From contig CAMCPC010000054.1 in the NCBI GenBank assembly GCA_945876665.1, positions 1 to 7,620 of the forward strand: a stretch of DNA of 7,620 nt. Reading direction: 5' to 3'. Of this stretch, positions 1 through 4,486 are shown one piece after another. Numbering within the stretch: position 1 is the stretch's first letter; each line of letters opens with the position of its first letter. The notes beneath the pieces are model-generated. The model saw only the letters and a list, made by a program, of their open reading frames with translations, did not search any database and was not told the DNA's origin. The translations under genes were made by a program, and so were the position numbers. Origin of the DNA: an uncultured Oscillospiraceae bacterium (lineage in GTDB: Bacteria; Bacillota; Clostridia; UBA1381).

Positions 1-50
1 TTTACCGCTCTGTTTATGTGCTAATGACATTTCTCCATAAAATATATATA

Positions 51-78
51 GGCAAACAGGGAAAAATCCCCGTTTGCC
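51..78 (-). terminator. Rho-independent terminator after rpsO
   Basis: Inverted repeat GGCAAAC (51-57) / GTTTGCC (72-78), extended by GGGA/TCCC after one A-C mismatch, with an AAAA loop. Read on the minus strand, the hairpin is followed by a TA/T-rich run (50 down to about 37). It lies 17 bases past the rpsO stop codon, so it most likely ends the rpmE-rpsO transcript. The tract is TATATATATTTTAT rather than pure T, so termination may be incomplete. Confidence 0.8.
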
Positions 79-95
79 TTATAAACAATATAAAA

Positions 96-362
96 TTACT
101 TTCTAAGACCAAGCTTAGCTACAAGAGCACGGTATCTTTCGATATCCTGACTCTTAAGGTAATTCATAAGACCACGTCTTTTACCAACCATCATAAGAAG
201 ACCTCTTCTTGAATGGTGGTCCTTTTTGTGGACATTAAGATGCTCATTGTTAAGGTGGTTAATTCTCTCTGTAAGAAGTGCTACCTGTACCTCCGGAGAA
301 CCTGTATCGCCTTCATGAGTTGCAAATTCAGCAATAATCTGCTGCTTTCTTTCCTTTGTCAT
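96..362 (-). CDS. rpsO: 30S ribosomal protein S15
   Basis: This is the 88-residue S15 protein, a primary 16S rRNA binder in the platform of the small ribosomal subunit. It matches the usual family length (88-89) and shows the family hallmarks: a [15 protein letters not shown] segment (about 20-34), the [15 protein letters not shown] segment (about 42-56) that contains the rRNA-contacting residues, and a C-terminal [21 protein letters not shown]. The ATG at 362 is preceded by an AGGAGGTG ribosome binding site (375-368) at ideal spacing. It lies 115 bases downstream of rpmE on the same strand and ends just before a terminator. S15 often represses its own translation through a structured leader, and the gap upstream has suitable inverted repeats (see the leader entry). 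Identity is certain from sequence. Regulation is inferred. Confidence 0.98.
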   Translation of the reverse strand: MTKERKQQIIAEFATHEGDTGSPEVQVALLTERINHLNNEHLNVHKKDHHSRRGLLMMVGKRRGLMNYLKSQDIERYRALVAKLGLRK

Positions 363-375
363 GATTTCACCTCCT

Positions 376-420
376 ATGATAAATCATCGCCCAATGCTGA
401 GATACCGTTGGTGATTCGGT
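376..420 (-). promoter_or_regulatory. Possible S15 autoregulatory leader of rpsO
   Basis: On the minus strand the leader can form a stem from ATCACCAA (415-408) with TTGGGCGAT (394-386), with one A-C mismatch, one bulged G and a 13-base loop. A short ATGA/TCAT stem abuts the ribosome binding site. A competing pairing, ACCG (421-418) with CGGT (407-404), would exclude the first. Mutually exclusive helices next to the Shine-Dalgarno are what S15-controlled leaders look like, and S15 leaders are known in several bacterial phyla. I folded this by eye and cannot match it to a specific published leader class. Confidence 0.35.
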
Positions 421-477
421 TTTCTAAGCTGTGGGTTCAACTTATAAACTAAAAAATAAATTGTGTACGCAGAAAAA

Positions 478-690
478 TTAGTTCTGCTTTGTTGTTCTGT
501 TGAAACGTCTGTTGAACTTTTCAACTCTGCCGCCTGTATCTACAAGCTTCTGCTTACCTGTGAAGAATGGGTGGCACTTTGAGCAGATTTCAACCTGGAT
601 ATTTTCCTTTGTTGAACCTGTTTCAATTACATTGCCGCAAGCACAGGTAATGGTAGTCTGCTTGTAATCAGGATGAATTCCTTCTTTCAC
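478..690 (-). CDS. rpmE: 50S ribosomal protein L31 (zinc-binding type)
   Basis: This is the 70-residue L31 protein of the large subunit, which contacts 5S rRNA and helps form a bridge to the small subunit. It begins (M)KEGIHPDYK and carries the four zinc cysteines of the C+ type, C16-x-C18 and C36-x-x-C39, followed by [24 protein letters not shown]. The start is a GTG at 690, chosen because it gives the usual L31 N-terminus and sits 9 bases after AAGGAGG. The frame stays open further upstream to 864, but that stretch is the folC tail read in another frame. The gene has its own promoter inside the end of folC and is followed by rpsO with no clear terminator between, so the two are probably co-transcribed. 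Zinc-containing L31 serves under zinc-replete conditions in species that also carry a cysteine-less paralogue; no such paralogue is in this window. Confidence 0.97.
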   Translation of the reverse strand: MKEGIHPDYKQTTITCACGNVIETGSTKENIQVEICSKCHPFFTGKQKLVDTGGRVEKFNRRFNRTTKQN

Positions 691-741
691 TACCGATTGC
701 CTCCTTATTAAAATTTTTCGGTACAAAAAATACCACCATGT

Positions 742-770
742 AGTATACCACATAATAATGTCATTTGCAA
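742..770 (-). promoter_or_regulatory. Sigma-A promoter for rpmE-rpsO
   Basis: TTGCAA (770-765), a 17-base spacer and TATACT (747-742), with a TGG just before the -10 giving an extended -10. The predicted transcription start is near 735, leaving a leader of about 45 bases before the GTG at 690. The -35 overlaps the last codons of folC, so the ribosomal genes can be expressed independently of folC. The leader opens with a short potential hairpin, GGTA (734-731) / TACC (723-720), with a U-rich loop. Confidence 0.75.
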
Positions 771-2005
771 GTATTATTTTTCGTTTTCGGGAAATTTTTT
801 CGGATTTCGCCTGCAAGGAACAGCGAACCGCACACGCATACCGCCGCATCGTCTGAAATTTCAAGCGCGGTGCGGAGCGCGTCCTGAGGATTAGTATTTA
901 CAATCACAGGCACATTCATACTGCTTGCAATGTCAGAAAGTTTTTCCGCTTTAAGGCATCGCGGCATATTGACCTCGGTTGCAACAACCGTTTTTGCAAT
1001 CGGAGCTATTTCGCGTATACATTCCTCGTATGCCTTGTCCTCCATCATCGCCATGACGAGAATAATTTCGCGGTTTAACGCAAGCAGAGATTTTTTTAAC
1101 GCGCGTATGCCGTCAATGTTGTGTCCGCCGTCAATTATTACGTTGTCTGCGACAAACTCAAACCGCGCTGCCCACTGTGTATGCGCAAGCCCTTTTTGTA
1201 CGGCGCTTTCGGATATTTCAATTCCTTTTTCACGCAGCGCGTTCACTATTTCAAGCGCAACCGCCGCATTCTGCGGCTGATATGCGCCCTTGAGCGACAG
1301 CGCGTATTCGTTTCCTTTATATATAAAGCCGTTTTCGGTGATTTCAGGCTTGTCCGCAATGATAAGCTGCGTGTTTTTGTCTGCGGCGCATTGCTTTATT
1401 ATATCTATTACATCGTCATTCGGGTATGAAACGGCAATGCCGTTTTCACGGATTATGCCGCATTTTTCAAGGGCGATTTCCTCTATGGTATTGCCGAGAT
1501 ACTGCGTGTGGTCAAGACCGATTTTGCATATGACGCTGACAAGGCTTTTGTCAATCACGTTGGTTGCGTCAAGCTTTCCGCCCATGCCTACCTCAAGCAC
1601 CACAAAATCACAATTTTTTTCATAAAAATATAAAAATGCAGCTGCCGTTACAAATGCAAATTCAGACACAGGCGCGTTATTTTCCTCCATGGCTTTTTTT
1701 ACGCGTGTAGTGCAGTCGGCTAATTCATCATCTGAAATATTTTCACCGTTTATGCGTATGCGGTCATTGAAAACTTCAAGAAAGGGCGAGGTGAAAAGTC
1801 CTGTTCTGTAGCCGCTGCGCCTTAGTATTTCAGCGGTCATGGCGGCGGTGGAGCCTTTGCCGTTCGTGCCGGCTATGTGTATAAATTTCAGCTTTTTCTG
1901 TGGATTTCCCAGCACTTTAAGCAGCCTTGAAAGATTTGCATTTCCCAGCGGCCGGCGGAATTTCGGTATTGAATGGATAAAGTTTAAAGACTCTGTATAA
2001 TTCAT
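761..2005 (-). CDS. folC: Folylpolyglutamate synthase / dihydrofolate synthase
   Basis: This cytoplasmic ATP-dependent ligase adds glutamate to dihydropteroate and/or to reduced folates, keeping them in the cell. Its 414 residues are close to the family norm of about 420-430. Visible in order: the P-loop [11 protein letters not shown] (43-53), [17 protein letters not shown] (72-88), the [13 protein letters not shown] motif (138-150), DHTQYLG (165-171), EKCGII (180-185, with the lysine that is carboxylated in characterised FolC), a Mur-ligase-type C-terminal domain starting around WAARFE (278-283), DGGHN (292-296), MMEDKAYE (320-327) and [10 protein letters not shown] (391-400). Some positions differ from the common form: KCGII for KAGII, WAAR for WPGR and GGHN for GAHN. 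The ATG at 2005 follows GGAGAAG at good spacing. Whether the dihydrofolate synthase activity is also present cannot be told from sequence. Confidence 0.96.
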   Translation of the reverse strand: MNYTESLNFIHSIPKFRRPLGNANLSRLLKVLGNPQKKLKFIHIAGTNGKGSTAAMTAEILRRSGYRTGLFTSPFLEVFNDRIRINGENISDDELADCTTRVKKAMEENNAPVSEFAFVTAAAFLYFYEKNCDFVVLEVGMGGKLDATNVIDKSLVSVICKIGLDHTQYLGNTIEEIALEKCGIIRENGIAVSYPNDDVIDIIKQCAADKNTQLIIADKPEITENGFIYKGNEYALSLKGAYQPQNAAVALEIVNALREKGIEISESAVQKGLAHTQWAARFEFVADNVIIDGGHNIDGIRALKKSLLALNREIILVMAMMEDKAYEECIREIAPIAKTVVATEVNMPRCLKAEKLSDIASSMNVPVIVNTNPQDALRTALEISDDAAVCVCGSLFLAGEIRKNFPKTKNNTCK

Positions 2006-2033
2006 TTTCTTCTCCGTACAAGTTTTTTCATAT

Positions 2034-2062
2034 ATTATAATATCTTAATGCAAATAAGTCAA
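2034..2062 (-). promoter_or_regulatory. Sigma-A promoter for folC
   Basis: TTGACT (2062-2057), 17-base spacer, TATAAT (2039-2034): one mismatch to consensus in total. The predicted start is near 2027, giving a short leader of about 20 bases before the ATG at 2005. A 12-base palindrome, GTTACCCGTAAC (2065-2076), lies immediately upstream of the -35. Confidence 0.85.
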
Positions 2063-2064
2063 AT

Positions 2065-2076
2065 GTTACCCGTAAC
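2065..2076. repeat. 12-base palindrome between divergent promoters
   Basis: GTTAC-CC-GTAAC is a perfect 5-bp inverted repeat with a two-base centre. It lies between the folC -35 (2057-2062) and the -35 of the divergent membrane-protein operon (2098-2103). It could be a small operator, but a 5-bp dyad is short and may be chance. Confidence 0.3.
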
Positions 2077-2097
2077 AAAAAATTCATAAAAAATGTA

Positions 2098-2126
2098 TTG
2101 ATTTTTTTGCGCGTAAGTGGTATATT
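2098..2126 (+). promoter_or_regulatory. Promoter for the tandem membrane-protein genes
   Basis: TTGATT (2098-2103), a 17-base spacer and TATATT (2121-2126), with TGG directly before the -10 (extended -10). The predicted start is near 2133, about 60 bases before the chosen ATG at 2195. An alternative pairing using TTGCGC and TATAAG has only 15 bases between boxes and is weaker. Confidence 0.65.
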
Positions 2127-2194
2127 GTATAAGATGATGTAAAATGCGGATACGCTTTTTATGTTTACTAACAAATGAAAGGAGAATAGGGGTT

Positions 2195-2779
2195 ATGAAC
2201 GAAGGCGGAAAGAAGACATCTCAGGCTGATAAATTGGTAAACGTTATTATCGCTGTTGTTATCATAGCATTTATCGCTGTAGGAGTGTATGCAACATACG
2301 GTAAAATATCGGAGGGCATAGAAGAAAAGGCTATTACAAGCGGTGAAAAGGAAGCAACAGTTGAATACCTTGCAAAGCAGTCAGGTATGAGCGTTGAAGA
2401 TTATCTTGCACAGTACGGTCTTTCACTCGGCGATACAATCAAGAAGGACACAGCGGAAAGTGAAATGCTTGACAACATGACTGTTGAAAATTATGCAAAG
2501 TATAACGGTCAGGACGCAGATGAGATGATTAACGGCACAGGACTTCAGGATAAGGTTACAAAGGATACGCTTTGGAAAGACTTCCTGCCGCAGGTTCCGG
2601 TAGTATCTGTACTTGGCGAAGAAACCTTTAACCAGTTAAAGGCACAGTTTGGTGATGAAGTGACACCTGATATGCCTTACGGCGACTTTGAAAAGCTTAT
2701 GCAGGAAAAGCAAAATGCAGCAGCGGAAGCCACAGAAGCTCCTGCTGAAGAAGCAACGGAAGCGCCTGCAGCTGAATAA
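2195..2779 (+). CDS. Single-pass membrane protein with triple repeat domain, copy A (unknown function)
   Basis: I do not recognise this 194-residue protein. It has a short lysine-bearing N-tail (K6, K7, K13), one hydrophobic helix (about 14-34), then three degenerate repeats (about 53-92, 93-131, 132-169). The repeats follow the pattern TVxxxAxxxGMxxxxxLxxYGL, then xVTxDTxW. The C-terminus is an acidic Ala/Glu/Pro tail of two TEAPAEEA-like units (180-194). There are no cysteines and no signal peptidase or lipobox site. The ATG at 2195 is preferred over an in-frame ATG at 2144 because AAAGGAG lies 10 bases upstream, while 2144 has no ribosome binding site. The next gene encodes a paralogue starting 24 bases after this stop, so the two form an operon. 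The lysine-rich N-tail suggests N-in topology, which would place the repeats outside the membrane. Function is unknown. Confidence 0.85.
   Translation: MNEGGKKTSQADKLVNVIIAVVIIAFIAVGVYATYGKISEGIEEKAITSGEKEATVEYLAKQSGMSVEDYLAQYGLSLGDTIKKDTAESEMLDNMTVENYAKYNGQDADEMINGTGLQDKVTKDTLWKDFLPQVPVVSVLGEETFNQLKAQFGDEVTPDMPYGDFEKLMQEKQNAAAEATEAPAEEATEAPAAE
2351..2701 (+). repeat. Three degenerate 38-40-residue repeats in copy A
   Basis: Residues 53-92, 93-131 and 132-169 of the protein align with one another. Shared positions include TVExxA, a Gly near position 12 followed by Met or Gln, YGL or TGL, and VTxD with W or Y close to the end. The third unit is the most diverged and lacks the first Gly. Each unit probably forms a small helical hairpin; this is inferred from the hydrophobic spacing. 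Confidence 0.65.
2732..2776 (+). repeat. TEAPAEEA tail repeat in copy A
   Basis: Two copies, the second incomplete, of an 8-residue unit (TEAPAEEA, TEAPAAE) end the protein at residues 180-194. The same unit closes the neighbouring paralogue, so the tails are either inherited from the duplication or kept alike by recombination. Confidence 0.8.
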
Positions 2780-2803
2780 TAATTATATGAGGAGGCTATA
2801 ACA

Positions 2804-3739
2804 GTGAGTGACGAGAAGAATTTGAATGAAGAAAACGAGGAAACAACTGCCCAGAATGTAGAAGAAACAGAAGAAACAGCAGCGGAAGCTGTTGATGCGG
2901 CAGATGAAGAGCCTGCAACGGTGGAGCTTGAAAATGCGGCAGATGAAGAGCCTGCAACAGTAGAGCTTGAAAATGCAGCAGATGAAGAGCCTGCAACAGT
3001 AGAGCTTGAAGGTCAGGCAACAGACAAAGAGGTTGCTGAAGCGGTTGCCGAGGCACAGTCAGCATTTGAGTCTGTTCAGAATGCGGGTAACAAGTCAAAT
3101 AATGGTGCGATTATCGCTATAATAGTTGCAGCTGTACTTGTGGTTGCGCTTATAGTAGTAGGTATAGTAATGTTTGGCTCATCAATCTTCAATAAGTATA
3201 ACAGACAGGGCTATGTTGACGTAAGCGGACGCACAGTGGGCGAGGTTGCTGAGGAAGCAGGTATGGAGCTTGATGAATTCCTTGAGCAGTACGGTCTTCC
3301 TGCCGATATGCCGGCAAACACAACAGAAAGCGCTGCATACAACAACATTCCATTCTCAAATATGGCAAAAACCTATGGAATGGAAACAAGCCAGCTTAAG
3401 GAAATTCTTCAGCTGCCTGATGAGGTAACAGATGAAACTACTTGGGGTGAGGCTCTTAATAAGGCAACTCTCGGTGCATATGTCGGTGAAGAATACCTTG
3501 AGGAATTCAAGGAATATTACGGTCTTGGCGATGAGGTTACAGCAGATACGCTTTGGGGTGAAATCAGACAGACTGTTGAGGAAAAACAAAGACAGGAAAG
3601 AATAGAATCTGAAAAGGAAGCTAAAAAAGAATCAGAGGATAAAACTGAGGAAACAGAAGCACCTGCTGAAGAAGCAACAGAAGCACCTGCTGAAGAAGCA
3701 GCAGAAGCACCTGCCGCAGACGCAGCAGCTAATTCTTAA
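2804..3739 (+). CDS. Single-pass membrane protein with triple repeat domain, copy B (unknown function)
   Basis: This 311-residue protein is a paralogue of the one encoded just upstream; I do not recognise a named family. In order: a very acidic N-terminal region (1-100) holding three exact 13-residue repeats (32-70); one strongly hydrophobic helix (about 101-124); a three-repeat domain (about 141-180, 181-218, 219-258) with motifs such as AGMELDEFLEQYGLP and DEVTADTLWGE; a charged Lys/Glu segment (259-283) likely helical; and a C-terminal TEAPAEEA tail (284-307). It contains no cysteine. The start is a GTG at 2804, eight bases after AGGAGG (2790-2795). Charges flanking the helix are odd: acidic before, K131 and R134 after, which by the positive-inside rule would favour the opposite orientation to copy A. 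A role as a scaffold or cell-envelope partner is conceivable but is a guess. Confidence 0.88.
   Translation: MSDEKNLNEENEETTAQNVEETEETAAEAVDAADEEPATVELENAADEEPATVELENAADEEPATVELEGQATDKEVAEAVAEAQSAFESVQNAGNKSNNGAIIAIIVAAVLVVALIVVGIVMFGSSIFNKYNRQGYVDVSGRTVGEVAEEAGMELDEFLEQYGLPADMPANTTESAAYNNIPFSNMAKTYGMETSQLKEILQLPDEVTDETTWGEALNKATLGAYVGEEYLEEFKEYYGLGDEVTADTLWGEIRQTVEEKQRQERIESEKEAKKESEDKTEETEAPAEEATEAPAEEAAEAPAADAAANS
2897..3013 (+). repeat. Three tandem 39-bp repeats (13 residues each)
   Basis: Units at 2897-2935, 2936-2974 and 2975-3013 encode AADEEPATVELEN twice, then AADEEPATVELEG. Unit boundaries are exact. The DNA copies differ only at a few synonymous third positions plus the final codon, so the array looks like a recent slippage or unequal-crossover expansion that may vary in copy number between strains. 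Confidence 0.95.
3224..3577 (+). repeat. Three degenerate 38-40-residue repeats in copy B
   Basis: Residues 141-180, 181-218 and 219-258 repeat the pattern TVxxxAxxxGMxxxxxLxxYGL...xVTxDTxWGE. They match the copy A units in order, which indicates that the triple array existed before the gene duplication. Confidence 0.7.
3653..3724 (+). repeat. TEAPAEEA tail repeat in copy B (24-bp units)
   Basis: Three 24-bp units encode TEAPAEEA, TEAPAEEA and AEAPAADA at residues 284-307. The first two DNA units are almost identical. This low-complexity acidic, proline-bearing tail resembles flexible linkers or wall-spanning stretches; no sorting signal such as LPXTG follows it. Confidence 0.85.
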
Positions 3740-3750
3740 TTTCAGACAGA

Positions 3751-3784
3751 AAAAAATCCATTCGCATTTGCGGATGGATTTTTT
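3751..3784. terminator. Bidirectional terminator between convergent genes
   Basis: The stem AAAAAATCCATTCGC (3751-3765) pairs with GCGGATGGATTTTTT (3770-3784), with one G-T pair and an ATTT loop. The A-run on one side and T-run on the other make it work in both directions. It lies 11 bases past the stop of the membrane-protein operon and 6 bases past the stop of bioY. Confidence 0.92.
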
Positions 3785-3790
3785 GATTTT

Positions 3791-4336
3791 CTATTCAAGA
3801 TAGCCTGATTTTTTTAATGCGGTTTTTACAGTATAGCCGAGATATGATGCAATTAACGCTTTAAGAATATCAAACGGTATGAACGGTATTACGCAAAGTG
3901 TAAGAGCCTTTGCAAGGTCTGCTTTCTGTACAAACATGAACTGAACTGTTCCTGCAGCATAGCATATAACTATTCCGATAAGGCATACAATAAATATTTT
4001 AAGCATAGTAAGCCATTTGTTTTTTTGTTGTCTGATTGTAAGAAAACCTATAAACAGCGCGACTATTATGTATGACCATATGTATCCGCCTGTAGGACCG
4101 AGCAATACCTGAAAGCCGCCCTTGAAGCCCGAGAAAATCGGCAGACCTACCGCGCCGAGCAGAATGTATACTATTACGGCAATCGTTCCCTTTTTAGGCC
4201 CGAGTATAATTGCCGTAAGCATAACTCCAAGTATGCCCATTGAAATCGGCACCGGTCCTATTGGTATTGTTAATACCGAAAATACACACAGAATTGCTGC
4301 AAAAATTGCACATATCACCATTGTTTTTACTTTCAT
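3791..4336 (-). CDS. bioY: BioY biotin transporter S component
   Basis: This is the substrate-binding membrane subunit (S component) of the energy-coupling factor biotin transporter. Its 181 residues fit the family, and about six hydrophobic segments can be seen. Diagnostic motifs are PIGPVPISMGILGVML (25-40), LGPKKG (45-50), LLGAVGLPIFSG followed by GGFQVLLGPTGGY (59-85), and PFIPFDILKALIA (151-163) with the Asp and Lys typical of the biotin site. The ATG at 4336 follows GGAGGAG by 8 bases. No ATPase or T-component genes adjoin it, so it probably shares a group II ECF module encoded elsewhere or works alone, as some solitary BioY proteins do. A BirA-type operator overlaps its promoter, which supports both the identity and repression by biotin. 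Confidence 0.96.
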   Translation of the reverse strand: MKVKTMVICAIFAAILCVFSVLTIPIGPVPISMGILGVMLTAIILGPKKGTIAVIVYILLGAVGLPIFSGFKGGFQVLLGPTGGYIWSYIIVALFIGFLTIRQQKNKWLTMLKIFIVCLIGIVICYAAGTVQFMFVQKADLAKALTLCVIPFIPFDILKALIASYLGYTVKTALKKSGYLE

Positions 4337-4369
4337 TTTAAAATCTCCTCCAATTTTTATTTCCTGTTA

Positions 4370-4398
4370 AGTATAATACATAATTTGAAAATTGTCAA
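4370..4398 (-). promoter_or_regulatory. Sigma-A promoter for bioY
   Basis: TTGACA (4398-4393), a 17-base spacer and TATACT (4375-4370): consensus -35 and one mismatch in the -10. The predicted start is near 4363. The -35 lies wholly within the left arm of the BirA-type dyad, so a bound repressor would block RNA polymerase. Confidence 0.88.
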
Positions 4399-4424
4399 CT
4401 ATCAAAACGTACAAAGGTTTACAA
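4392..4424. promoter_or_regulatory. BirA-type biotin operator
   Basis: TTGTCAACT (4392-4400), 15 bases, GGTTTACAA (4416-4424). The arms are inverted copies matching at 7 of 9 positions, and the right arm reads TTGTAAACC on the minus strand. This agrees with the known BirA signal: TTGTTAAC/TTGTAAACC-like half-sites as an inverted pair with a spacer of about 14-16. BirA is the biotin-protein ligase that binds DNA when biotinyl-AMP accumulates. The site covers the bioY -35 and ends 8 bases before the -35 of the divergent DUF2264 gene, so it might affect that gene too. Confidence 0.82.
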
Positions 4425-4432
4425 TCTTGATG

Positions 4433-4461
4433 TTTACTTTTTATGCGACAGGTGGTATAAT
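4433..4461 (+). promoter_or_regulatory. Promoter for the DUF2264 operon
   Basis: TTTACT (4433-4438), a 17-base spacer and a perfect TATAAT (4456-4461), with TGG before it giving an extended -10 that can offset the weak -35. The predicted start is near 4468, about 19 bases before the ATG at 4487. It is divergent from the bioY promoter, with the BirA-type dyad between. Confidence 0.75.
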
Positions 4462-4486
4462 AATGATATATATGGAGGGGAAGATT

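Noticed and set aside
1..30. Possible start of a minus-strand gene (MSLAHKQSGK) at 30
   Set aside because: Only ten codons are visible, the GGAGA lies too close to the ATG, and no family can be recognised; it cannot be supported.
441..477. Separate promoter for rpsO (TATAAG near 435-440)
   Set aside because: The -10-like TATAAG has no acceptable -35 at 16-18 bases, so read-through from the rpmE promoter is the simpler reading.
478..864. L31 with a 58-residue N-terminal extension from an ATG at 864
   Set aside because: The extension is the folC 3' end and the rpmE promoter read in another frame. The GTG at 690 has an AAGGAGG site and gives the normal L31 N-terminus.
2144..2194. In-frame upstream ATG extending copy A by 17 residues
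   Set aside because: It has no Shine-Dalgarno, and AAAGGAG falls inside the extension at the right distance for the ATG at 2195.
2796..3098. Leu/His/Gln-rich repeated minus-strand open frame
   Set aside because: It is the antisense shadow of the 39-bp repeats in copy B; its periodicity is only that of the coding-strand array.
2195..3739. LysM domains in the tandem membrane proteins
   Set aside because: Fragments such as DTLWGE and IA/VAxxxGM resemble LysM, but the order is wrong and the YxVxxGDTL start is missing, so the repeats are left unnamed.
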